Part shown: in pieces, positions 44,509 to 52,362 of the stretch
How positions within the stretch are numbered: position 1 is the stretch's first letter
Layout of the letters: each line of letters begins with the position of its first letter
Origin: a bacterium
Lineage (GTDB): Bacteria > Spirochaetota > Leptospiria > Leptospirales > Leptonemataceae
NCBI GenBank assembly: GCA_024742665.1
Contig: JANSYA010000014.1
Span: forward strand, 18,012-82,011
DNA length: 64,000 nucleotides
Direction: 5' to 3'
Program-made: the position numbers and the translations under genes
The notes under the pieces: model-generated
The model's database searches: none
Seen by the model: only the letters and a program-made list of their open reading frames with translations
Told to the model about the DNA's origin: nothing

Positions 44509-45111
44509 ATGACTATGAAAATCTACACAAAAAAAGGCGACGGCGGCCGGACTCATCTGGCGACAGGAGCGCGGGTCGAAAAAAATCATCCCCGCGTCGA
44601 CCTCTACGGCAACGTGGACGAGCTGAATTCATATATCGGTGTGGCCATGGCCCAGATGCAATCGCCGGCTTTCGCCCCGCTACGAACGGAGCTGGAAGAG
44701 CAGCAAAAGCTTTTATTCGAGATGGGCTCCGAACTCGCCGGCTTTCGCAGCAAGGACCCAGACGGCGAAGCCCGGGACACCCTCTTTCAAATGAACGACA
44801 TCGAAATCCTGGAAAGCGCCATGGACCGCATGTCGGAAGATCTGGAACCCATGCGGTCTTTTATTCTACCCGGCGGCTCGCCGGCCTCGGCGGCGCTGCA
44901 GGTTTGCCGGACGATCGCCCGCCGCCTCGAACGCATGATGGTCGACGTTCGCACCGGACCGCTTGCGAATCAGGACGAGAACGGCGTGATCGTACACGAC
45001 CTGGCCCTGGGTTATACGAATCGCCTGTCGGACTATCTTTTCGTGGCCGCGCGCTATAGCAACAAACTGGACGGCGTCGAAGATATCAAGTGGACCTCCC
45101 GTTCGAAATAA
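44509..45111 (+). CDS. PduO-type cob(I)alamin adenosyltransferase
   Basis: 200 residues starting MTMKIYTKKGDGG. It transfers the adenosyl group of ATP to cob(I)alamin to make coenzyme B12. The N-terminal ATP loop (KIYTKKGDGGRTHL), VDELNSYIGVAMAQ, FILPGGSPASAALQVCRTIARRLER and the C-terminal LSDYLFVAARYSN are the PduO signatures. No other B12 gene is in the window. It is divergent from the esterase with 18 bp between starts and convergent with the hybrid kinase. TCGAAATAA, containing the stop, is repeated directly after it. Confidence 0.92.
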   Translation: MTMKIYTKKGDGGRTHLATGARVEKNHPRVDLYGNVDELNSYIGVAMAQMQSPAFAPLRTELEEQQKLLFEMGSELAGFRSKDPDGEARDTLFQMNDIEILESAMDRMSEDLEPMRSFILPGGSPASAALQVCRTIARRLERMMVDVRTGPLANQDENGVIVHDLALGYTNRLSDYLFVAARYSNKLDGVEDIKWTSRSK

Positions 45112-45143
45112 ACTCGAAATAACGGGACGAAGTAAAGCAACGC

Positions 45144-47684
45144 TCAAGCGCTGCCGGCGCCCTGAAACTGCGCGATAATTTCGAGCAAGCGCGCACGATC
45201 GATGGGTTTCGTAAGATGGCCGTCGCAGCCCGCCGCCAGACTGCGGCTCGCATCTTCCTGCATGGCGTGAGCGGATAGCGCGAAGATCGGAACGCGTCGC
45301 CGATTCGCTTGCTTTTCCCGTTCGCGAATGCGGCGGGTCGCCTCCAGTCCGTCCATCTCCGGCATTTGAATATCCATAAAGATCAAATCAAAGTCAGTTT
45401 GCGCGCTCAGCTTCACCGCGGCGCTGCCGTTTTCGGCGGTTTCAATTTCGTGTGTAAATTTCTTTAAGAGCGCGTAAAAAAGCATCTGATTGTCCGCGTT
45501 GTCTTCCGCCAACAGAATGCGCAGGCCGGGATCGCGAGCCGGGTCGGCTACGCCTTCCGAAGCGCGATCAGCCATCGCAGACCTGTCAGGAGCGAGCGAT
45601 GCCACTTCGCCGTTGCGCGACGGGCCGCCGGATACCGGAGCGATTGCCAGGGGCAAGTCGAACCAGAAGTCGCTGCCTTTTTTCGGCACGCTGCGCACTC
45701 TCAGCTCGCCGCCCATCAAGGCCACCAGGGAATGACTGATGGCCAGCCCCAGACCCGTGCCGCCGTACCGTCGCGTCGTCGATTCATCGGCCTGGGCAAA
45801 AGAATCGAAAATATGCAGCAGCTTGTCTTCGGGAATGCCGATGCCGGTATCGCGGATGTGAAAGCGAATTCGTTCGGGACCGTCCGCAGCCGCGGCGGGC
45901 GCGATATCGACTTCGACGCTCCCCCGCTCCGTAAACTTCACGGCGTTGCTGAGCAGATTCAAGAGCACCTGGCGCAGTCGCACAGGATCGCCGAGAACGA
46001 CCGTCGGCAGCCCGGGATCCAAACGATATTCAAAGCCGATGCCTCGCTTCCGCGCCGCCGGGGCCAGAATTTCAGCGGTGTCTTCTGTGAGCTCGCGCAG
46101 ATCGAAGTTCGTGCGCTCGACTTCCAATTTTCCGGATTCGATCTTGGAAAGGTCCAGAATATCGTTGATCAAACCGAGTAAGCCCTGCCCGGCCCGGCGC
46201 AGCACTTCGACGTAGCCGCGTTCCGTTTTTCCGAGGGGGGCTTCGCCCAGTAGATCGCTCATCCCCAGAATCGCGTTCAGCGGCGTGCGGATTTCGTGGC
46301 TCATATTCGCCAAAAACGAAGTCTTCGCACGGCTGGCGGCGCGGGCCCGGGCCCCTTCCATCTCAATGCGTCGAAAGTGATCGGCCAGTCCGATCGAAAG
46401 CAAAGTCATCTCGGCGGCGGAACCAAAGAGAATTCCGTGGCGACCAATGGTTCCATAGGGCACCCAACCCTCATGCTCCAGAAAGAGTTCGACCACGGCG
46501 ACCAGCACAACGCCCCAGGCGATCAGAAAATAAGATCCAACGCGATGCCCGCGAAACGAACGATACAATCCAAAAGCCATTCCAATGACCGGCAGACCGA
46601 TGAAAAAAATCAGAAAGAGCGGCCCGCTCACAAAGAAAAGCAGCGGTTCGTACACATGCACAAGCAGCAAAAGCGCCACGCCGCGGGCCGGATAGAGACT
46701 CAGGCGATCTAACAGATCGTTCTGCCCCGAGTGCAAGAACGCGCCGATGAAGTACATGCCGAAGACCGCCGCCAGGTGAATACAAAACAGGAATAGCCTG
46801 GCGTTAAACGGCTGAAGCACGGCGAAGGACTCCGGCGAAAGCAGCAGCGGAAAAACGCCCTGGTAGATCAAAACCGTCACGGCGAAGGCCGCCATGTACA
46901 GAATATAGTACAGGTAAGCTCGAATGCGAAGCGTCATAAACAGCACCGCGTTGTAAACGAACATCACCGCCAGAATTCCGAAATAGGCGCCCAGCACGAC
47001 GGTCTCGTACAGCTCCGCAAGCCGCTGGCCCGCCGGAGAGCGCAAGCTCAGAGGCAGAGTGACCAATGCCCCCGGGCTATGAACCCGCAGATAAAACACA
47101 GCGTCGCCCCCGGCGGGTAATTGAATCGGAAAGACCGGATAACGATAGAGATAAGCCCTTTGCGACGGCGGAACCTGGTCGCCACCGGCCAGAATCTCCA
47201 GATCGCCGCCTGGCTCCGGCGTGTGATACAGATCGACTTCGCTCAAACGCGCGCGGTCGATTACCAGAAAGGATGTTTGCGCGCGGCCGGAATTCTGGAT
47301 CGCCACCCGCAGCCAGAAAACCGACGCGCTGCGCCCGGGCACCGGCGGAGTCTGGAAACCGGACTGAACTTCCAGGCCCGCGCCGGACACGACGTCGCCG
47401 GCTTTGGCCGGCCCCCCGTCGAGCAAGGCCCGCGCCTCCGCAAAGTCCAGGCGCGGGGTCGCGGAGGAATCTTCGAGTAAACGCATACAGCGAAAGGCGG
47501 CGATACTGTCCTTGCTGTCGAAAGCGGCCGGAGAAAGCTTCATTGAAGGCAGACCATTTACAATGACGCAGTCATCGCCGTCGATTTGTGTGGGGGATTG
47601 CGCTGTCCGCTCCGGAGCCTGTCCGCAGGCCAGGATCAGAGAAAAGACCAGACCAACAATCAAAGCGGTGATCAGCCGCATCAT
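45144..47684 (-). CDS. 7TM-DISM hybrid histidine kinase, probable lipoprotein
   Basis: 846 residues from the ATG at 47684, which gives a short signal peptide ending in the lipobox LILAC. A DISMED2-type extracellular domain (about 85-225) is followed by seven membrane helices (about 240-430; 7TM-DISM). Next come HisKA with FLANMSHEIRTPLNAIL, HATPase with N, G1 (DTGIGIP) and G2 (GGTGLGLAIS) boxes, and a C-terminal receiver with LAEDNADNQ and DLIFMDIQMPEMDG. All phosphorelay residues are intact. The ligand is unknown; 7TM-DISM proteins commonly sense small molecules. The nearest partner gene cannot be named. Confidence 0.92.
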   Translation of the reverse strand: MMRLITALIVGLVFSLILACGQAPERTAQSPTQIDGDDCVIVNGLPSMKLSPAAFDSKDSIAAFRCMRLLEDSSATPRLDFAEARALLDGGPAKAGDVVSGAGLEVQSGFQTPPVPGRSASVFWLRVAIQNSGRAQTSFLVIDRARLSEVDLYHTPEPGGDLEILAGGDQVPPSQRAYLYRYPVFPIQLPAGGDAVFYLRVHSPGALVTLPLSLRSPAGQRLAELYETVVLGAYFGILAVMFVYNAVLFMTLRIRAYLYYILYMAAFAVTVLIYQGVFPLLLSPESFAVLQPFNARLFLFCIHLAAVFGMYFIGAFLHSGQNDLLDRLSLYPARGVALLLLVHVYEPLLFFVSGPLFLIFFIGLPVIGMAFGLYRSFRGHRVGSYFLIAWGVVLVAVVELFLEHEGWVPYGTIGRHGILFGSAAEMTLLSIGLADHFRRIEMEGARARAASRAKTSFLANMSHEIRTPLNAILGMSDLLGEAPLGKTERGYVEVLRRAGQGLLGLINDILDLSKIESGKLEVERTNFDLRELTEDTAEILAPAARKRGIGFEYRLDPGLPTVVLGDPVRLRQVLLNLLSNAVKFTERGSVEVDIAPAAAADGPERIRFHIRDTGIGIPEDKLLHIFDSFAQADESTTRRYGGTGLGLAISHSLVALMGGELRVRSVPKKGSDFWFDLPLAIAPVSGGPSRNGEVASLAPDRSAMADRASEGVADPARDPGLRILLAEDNADNQMLFYALLKKFTHEIETAENGSAAVKLSAQTDFDLIFMDIQMPEMDGLEATRRIREREKQANRRRVPIFALSAHAMQEDASRSLAAGCDGHLTKPIDRARLLEIIAQFQGAGSA

Positions 47685-47854
47685 CGGCGCCGGGCGCTGT
47701 TCGCTTCGGAAACGGCGGCGCTGCAGACCGCTTTTTCTGCGAAGCTCAAGACTTCCGGACATCCTCACGAGGAGAAGCATGCCCCCGCACAACTACGGGC
47801 TCAACGAAAAAAAGAATCGAGCGGCGAATTTAGTTTGCGGAACCAATTTGCGAA

Positions 47855-48466
47855 TCAGTTCTCTTGCAGCATCTGCTTGATCTTATCGCGCAGCATGGCG
47901 GCCCGTTCGAAGTTTTCATCTTCGACGGCCTTTTGCAGTTCCTGCTTGAGCTGCTCCAGCTCCGAGCGGGGTTCGTTCAACAGCAGCTCGGCCGCCTGCT
48001 GCTCTTCGTCTTCATCATCTTTCGGAGCGGGCTCGGCGGCGCCGCTTTCTTCGCCGATCACGACCGCCGCTTCACGATAAACCTTCTCGTGCATGTACAT
48101 CGGACAGCGCGTCCGAATGGCGACGGCGACCGAATCGGAAGGCCGCGCGTCCAGCTCGACGACGCCTTCGCTCGTCTGGATCACGATGCGCGCATAAAAG
48201 ATGCTGCCGATGATATCGTTGATGATAATGTGCAGAATGCGCGCTTCCATCTCCTGCAGCATATTCACGATCAGATCGTGAGTATTCGGTCGGGGCGGAG
48301 TCACGCCGTCCAGGGCGCTGGAGATCGAATAGGTTTCGAGGGGGCCAATAAAAATCGGCACGACTTTATTCGAATTGGATTCCTGGGGTTTCAAAAAGAT
48401 CGCGAAACCCACGTTGGTAATGGATACGTCGGAAATTGTAACTTCGAGTAGATTTTCCGGAAGCAT
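47855..48466 (-). CDS. Bifunctional nuclease (BFN) domain protein with C-terminal UVR motif
   Basis: 203 residues. The BFN domain (about 1-140) has VGFAIFLKPQESNSNKVVPIFIGPLE, RPNTHDLI and DARPSDSVAVAIR, the last being the most conserved BFN block. An acidic linker leads to a UVR motif (about 168-200; LKQELQKAVEDENFERAAMLRDKI), the UvrB/UvrC interaction helix pair. Similar fusions occur widely in bacteria and were described as having RNase/DNase activity in plant homologues; the bacterial role is unclear. It lies 170 bp upstream of the hybrid kinase on the same strand. Confidence 0.92.
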   Translation of the reverse strand: MLPENLLEVTISDVSITNVGFAIFLKPQESNSNKVVPIFIGPLETYSISSALDGVTPPRPNTHDLIVNMLQEMEARILHIIINDIIGSIFYARIVIQTSEGVVELDARPSDSVAVAIRTRCPMYMHEKVYREAAVVIGEESGAAEPAPKDDEDEEQQAAELLLNEPRSELEQLKQELQKAVEDENFERAAMLRDKIKQMLQEN

Positions 48467-48499
48467 GGAATCCTCGCCGTCAGAATGAGGGCCCCGGTT

Positions 48500-49117
48500 T
48501 CAATTGAAACCCTTTTTTTCCGCCGATTTGGCGTCCGCCGACCAGCGCACGATGACCTGGCCCTCCCGCATGCCGCTCAGGGCCGGCGCTTCGCTTTCGT
48601 ATTTCAAACGCAGCTTGACCGGAAAAAACTCCGGCGAGGGTCGTTCATTTTCCAGGCCCCGGTCTTTCTGTAATCGTACGAGCATTGTCCCGAGATAGTC
48701 GAAGCACCACGCGCCGCTCGCATCGACCCGCACGCCTTCCAGATGACTGGAATATACGTGGCCCCCCTGTTCAATTTCATAGCTGCAGTGCATGTTTTGT
48801 TCAAGGGTTTCCAGCTCGTCTGCTGAAAGACTGCGATTGAATTCCAGGCGAATTCCAGGCGTCTCCCGGGTGTGAAAGTACATATGATAGCCGAGATTGT
48901 ACCAGGTATCCTGCTTGTACTCCGGCACTGTGACCCGATAGACGTGATCGTCGTCGCGGGGATCCTGGCAAACCTCGTCTTCGAATAGATCGCAGAAATA
49001 GCTGCCCTCGACGCTCAGAGGCACCAGCAGATGACAGCCGCTGAGAGTCGCGATCATGCACAGCGCCGCTGGAATTCGCGGCCAGACGGAGCCGCTGCTT
49101 TGATTTAACATTCGCAT
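48500..49117 (-). CDS. Putative lipoprotein of unknown function
   Basis: 205 residues. A signal sequence (IPAALCMIATLSGC) ends in a lipobox with cysteine near residue 28. The mature part is rich in acidic and aromatic residues, with several cysteines (FCDLFEDEVCQD, HCSYEI, WCFDYLG) that could form disulphides in the periplasm. It has no recognised domain. It sits between the BFN-UVR gene (33 bp) and the DUF4416 gene (22 bp), all on the minus strand, so cotranscription is likely. Confidence 0.75.
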   Translation of the reverse strand: MRMLNQSSGSVWPRIPAALCMIATLSGCHLLVPLSVEGSYFCDLFEDEVCQDPRDDDHVYRVTVPEYKQDTWYNLGYHMYFHTRETPGIRLEFNRSLSADELETLEQNMHCSYEIEQGGHVYSSHLEGVRVDASGAWCFDYLGTMLVRLQKDRGLENERPSPEFFPVKLRLKYESEAPALSGMREGQVIVRWSADAKSAEKKGFN

Positions 49118-49139
49118 CTTTAGATGTAAGCTCCCGTCC

Positions 49140-49667
49140 TCAGTCCGCCAGGTGAATCAGGCGCAGGTCATTAAAAACGCCCAGCAGTTCTTTCTGACGA
49201 TAAAACTGCGCGGTGTGAATCTGCGGTCGAAACGACAGGCGTTCAAAATAGTACAGAGTCTCCGCAAAGACGCCGCCATATAAGTAGATCCGGTGAAAGT
49301 CCTCGGCCAGAGCCGTATGCACCACCGCAAATTCGACGACATAGCCCGGATCAAGTTCGACCAGCGGCCGGCCGTGACTCTGGTGTTTGCTCTCGACCGC
49401 CAGACATCGCCGCCGAATGTCCACCAACTCCTCCCGGGCCGCCGGGCGGCCGAAGCTGAGCACCCGCACCATGCGCCGGGGCAGCGCGCCGTACTGGGAC
49501 TGGAGCGTATCTCCGGAGATATTTTCCGTTTCGAAATCGATCTTCCCGAAGCGGGACTCCAGATCTTTCCGGATGCCCTGGTAGGCTTCCAGATCGTCGA
49601 AGGCGCACAGGACGTAGGGACGCCCGACCGAGGCGTCGGCGAGGGGCGGTTTCCAGCGGGCGGCCAT
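49140..49667 (-). CDS. DUF4416 family protein
   Basis: 175 residues from the ATG at 49667, which has AGGG nine bases upstream; a TTG at 49703 is the alternative. The conserved DUF4416 pattern is visible in VELDPGYVVEFAVVHTALAEDFHRIYL, FAETLYYFERLSFRP and TAQFYRQKELLGVFNDLR. Family members are small cytoplasmic proteins of unknown function seen in spirochaetes, deltaproteobacteria and thermophiles. Probably the first gene of the minus-strand run through the lipoprotein and BFN-UVR genes. Confidence 0.8.
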   Translation of the reverse strand: MAARWKPPLADASVGRPYVLCAFDDLEAYQGIRKDLESRFGKIDFETENISGDTLQSQYGALPRRMVRVLSFGRPAAREELVDIRRRCLAVESKHQSHGRPLVELDPGYVVEFAVVHTALAEDFHRIYLYGGVFAETLYYFERLSFRPQIHTAQFYRQKELLGVFNDLRLIHLAD

Positions 49668-49773
49668 TTCCAGTAACCCTGAGGCGGGGGACCTGGACTT
49701 CAATTGAAAAATCAGGCCAGCGATCTTTTGAATCAGCCGATTCAGATAAGAGCGGGCCTATTTCGGGGCCCGA

Positions 49774-49907
49774 GTCTGTTGATTAACAGAAAAGGGGTGG
49801 GACTGTTGTCCTAAAACTTTCGCAGACAGGCCCGCAGGGCCGTTTTGCGTGGGGTTTGCGGAGCGAACCTCAGCGTCTGCGAAAGTTTTAGGACTGATTC
49901 AACAGAC
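49774..49907. repeat. Long inverted repeat upstream of the AAA+ ATPase gene
   Basis: A perfect 20-bp inverted repeat (49808-49827 and 49875-49894) encloses 47 bp. Outside it, GTCTGTTGA (49774-49782) pairs with TCAACAGAC (49899-49907), and GC-rich flanks add imperfect pairing. The whole could form a cruciform or a long mRNA hairpin ending 20 bp before the ATPase start. It might be a small non-autonomous element or a leader structure. No target duplication is evident. The rest of the 49668-49926 gap shows no gene. Confidence 0.8.
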
Positions 49908-49926
49908 CCGCCCCGGGATAGATGGT

Positions 49927-51342
49927 ATGACCGAAATCGATCAAACACGCAAAGGCGAACTGGAATTCCCCCGGGCCCGGGCCCAGATTGAGGCGGAACT
50001 GGAGTCCTTCATGAGCGGCGGCCAGGCCGGCGGGATGGCCGAAGTCCCGGCTCTGAGCTTCGAAAAGGGCGAAACGCGCTTCGCCTTCCCGGTGAATACG
50101 ATCAGCAAAGAACAGACCTTCGACGCTCTGAATCTGATCAAAGACAACATCGAAAATATTCGCGTGCACACCTTTGAACCCGGCTACCTGGTTTTCCAGG
50201 ACCTGGGCCCCAGTCTGTACAGCAATCGCCAGAACCCGATGGAGGGGATCAAATTCAAATTCGTTTCGATTTCCAGCAGCCATCGCATTGAAATCGTGCG
50301 CAAAGGCAATCTGACCCAGGACGAGCTGCAGGCCTGCATCAATATCTTTCGCCTCTTTCATCCCCGGGAAGGCGAAGCCGTCGATCCCGCTCGCCAGCTC
50401 GCCGAGCTGGGAGTCAGCGTCTACCAGCGAGCGCAAGACGATCAGGATCACGACCAGGACGCGGCGGGCTCCGGCGCTGACGACGGTCAGTCCGGCAGCC
50501 AGGAGCAGGCGGGCGATTCCGGCGCCGCTCCCACGGCCGGCTTCACCCGCAAACACGGCTTCGCCGGCTATAAAAAGACGAAGCAGGAAGTGCTCGAAAG
50601 CGTCATCTTACCGCTGAAACATCCCGAAGTTTTTACGAACGTGGCTCGCATGACCCGCGGCGTCGAAACCGGCGTTTTGCCCCGGGCGGTGCTTTTCGAG
50701 GGTCCGCCCGGCGTCGGCAAGACCAGCATGGCCCGGATCATCGCCGTCGAAACGGGGATCCCGATGGTCTACGTGCCGGTCGAAAATATTCTCAGCAAAT
50801 TCTACGGCGAGTCGGCGCAAAATCTGGGCCGAATCTTCGACGTGGCGGCGGCCTACGAGAAGGTGATCCTCTTTCTGGACGAAATCGATTCCCTGGCCGG
50901 CTCAAGAGAAGGCGGCCTCTTCGAAGCGACCCGGCGGGTGCTCTCGGTCTTGCTGCGCAAGATCGACGGCTTCGACACCCGGGACGGAATCCTGACCATC
51001 GGGGCGACCAACCGCACCCAGGATCTGGACGGGGCCCTGCTCTCCCGCTTCGATACGATCATTCGCTTTCCCCTGCCCAACGCCAGCGAGCGGGCCGGCA
51101 TCTTCCGGCGCTACGCCCGGCATCTGGAAACCGGCGATCTGGAACAGCTGGCCCGGGGTTCGGAAGGGCTCTCAGGGCGAGCCATCCAGGACGTGTGCGA
51201 ATACGCCGAACGGCGCTGGGCGCGCACGATCATCGCGGGGGGTGGCGATCTGAACGCCTCCCCACCCCCCGCCGAGCACTATCTGGAGATCACGGGAGAG
51301 AAAAGCAAAAAGCTCGAAAATCTGGAAAATGACGATTTCTAA
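49927..51342 (+). CDS. AAA+ ATPase with unknown N-terminal domain
   Basis: 471 residues from the ATG at 49927. The N-terminal 160 residues (a domain with FAFPVNTISKEQTFDALNLI and FKFVSISSSHRIEIV) are not recognised. A disordered D/Q/G-rich linker (about 165-200) leads to a classic AAA module: GPPGVGKTSMA, the substrate-facing loop KFYGESAQNL, Walker B LFLDEIDSLAGSR, sensor 1 IGATNRTQDL and arginine finger LLSRFDTIIRF. FtsH/Cdc48-like AAA proteins unfold or remodel proteins; partner unknown. A long inverted repeat precedes it and an intrinsic terminator follows. Confidence 0.88.
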   Translation: MTEIDQTRKGELEFPRARAQIEAELESFMSGGQAGGMAEVPALSFEKGETRFAFPVNTISKEQTFDALNLIKDNIENIRVHTFEPGYLVFQDLGPSLYSNRQNPMEGIKFKFVSISSSHRIEIVRKGNLTQDELQACINIFRLFHPREGEAVDPARQLAELGVSVYQRAQDDQDHDQDAAGSGADDGQSGSQEQAGDSGAAPTAGFTRKHGFAGYKKTKQEVLESVILPLKHPEVFTNVARMTRGVETGVLPRAVLFEGPPGVGKTSMARIIAVETGIPMVYVPVENILSKFYGESAQNLGRIFDVAAAYEKVILFLDEIDSLAGSREGGLFEATRRVLSVLLRKIDGFDTRDGILTIGATNRTQDLDGALLSRFDTIIRFPLPNASERAGIFRRYARHLETGDLEQLARGSEGLSGRAIQDVCEYAERRWARTIIAGGGDLNASPPPAEHYLEITGEKSKKLENLENDDF

Positions 51343-51443
51343 GTTGACAGGTTTTTTGGCGGCGCAAAAATCGAATCTGCGTCTGTTTCGGGACTTTCGG
51401 GTTCCGGGACGGTAAGACGCTTTTCGCATGAACACTCTTCCTG

Positions 51444-51475
51444 TAGCCCCGGATTCCCCCCCGGGGCTAATTTTT
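51444..51475 (+). terminator. Rho-independent terminator after the AAA+ ATPase gene
   Basis: TAGCCCCGG (51444-51452) pairs perfectly with CCGGGGCTA (51461-51469) around an eight-base loop and is followed by ATTTTT. It lies about 100 bp after the stop codon at 51342 and is the clearest intrinsic terminator in the window. The flanking parts of the gap to 51588 hold no gene. Confidence 0.8.
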
Positions 51476-51587
51476 GTACCCGCGCCCGCGGAATGATTTT
51501 TCCGGATCTCTGGTTCCCTTCGCAACTGCTCCTCTCTCCTGGCACGGATTGGGCCCGGATTGCTGGCGGCCTGCATCCGCGGCGGTC

Positions 51588-52220
51588 TCAAAGAAAAGTC
51601 GTGATCGCATCCCGGAGCGAGGCCGTGTCCCCGTCCATGAGATGAGCCTGCCAGCCGCAGGCGCGGGCCGCTTCGACGTTTTCCTGGCGATCGTCCGTAA
51701 AGAAGATCTCCGCCGACGATAGCTCTGGAAAATCCCGGCGGAGGCCTGCGGCGATCATCTCGAAATAGCCCGCGTCGGGTTTGCGGATTCCCATCTCGCA
51801 CGAATAGAAGTAGTAGTCCATGTCGTCGCGAAGCTCCCGGAGGCGCGGCAGCATGTCCTGGTACCAGACCGAATAGTTCGAGGCGACGCCCAGGCGGACG
51901 TCACCCCGGGCGCGCAGCCAGGCGATCAGCTCGGGAATGCCCGCGATATAGCGCAGGGATCGGAGCAGCTCCTTTTTGACCCGCTCGGGCCGGGGAAATC
52001 TGGCGAGCATTTCCGGCGGCGCATCCGGCAGATAGAACTGCCGGAAGTGTTCCTGCTCCGAGGCTTCGCCGCGTTCGAAGGCCAGGTAGGCCTCCGTATC
52101 GCGCCACCGAAAATAGGTCTTCGCGTCCAGCTCCGGCGGCAGCAGGCGACCGATGGCGTCGAAGTACGGCTCGTGGATCAGAGTATCCATCATATCGAAG
52201 AGAATGATCTTGATTTTCAT
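51588..52220 (-). CDS. HAD-superfamily hydrolase
   Basis: 210 residues from the ATG at 52220; the longer frame is acidic and atypical. Motif I is IILFDMMDTLI, with the nucleophile Asp but Met at the +2 position where most phosphatases have the general acid Asp; an Asp is at +3. Motif II is GVASNYS, motif III the Lys in MGIRKPDAGYFE, and motif IV IFFTDDRQENVEAARACGW. A helical cap lies between about 20 and 90. Likely a phosphatase of the HAD-IA type; substrate unknown. Divergent from waaA. Confidence 0.85.
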   Translation of the reverse strand: MKIKIILFDMMDTLIHEPYFDAIGRLLPPELDAKTYFRWRDTEAYLAFERGEASEQEHFRQFYLPDAPPEMLARFPRPERVKKELLRSLRYIAGIPELIAWLRARGDVRLGVASNYSVWYQDMLPRLRELRDDMDYYFYSCEMGIRKPDAGYFEMIAAGLRRDFPELSSAEIFFTDDRQENVEAARACGWQAHLMDGDTASLRDAITTFL

Positions 52221-52281
52221 AAACGACCCGGCGGTTTCATCGATTTGGGTGAATTCATGTTCCGGTGCGGTAACATTGTTT

Positions 52282-52310
52282 TGATTGCCCTCATACGACG
52301 GCACAATAAA
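52282..52310 (+). promoter_or_regulatory. Candidate sigma-70-type promoter for waaA
   Basis: TTGATT (52282-52287) and CAATAA (52305-52310) are 17 bp apart in the AT-richer divergent gap between the HAD gene and waaA, ending 52 bp before the waaA ATG. Based on consensus resemblance only. Confidence 0.35.
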
Positions 52311-52362
52311 TGTTACGACTCTCCGCTGATCGTCTTCGTCAGCATAATCGTCCCGCCGCACT

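Noticed and set aside
49774..51342. AAA+ ATPase plus inverted repeat as an anti-phage defence unit
   Set aside because: The neighbours are housekeeping genes and no nuclease or effector partner is encoded; nothing but the ATPase itself would support it.
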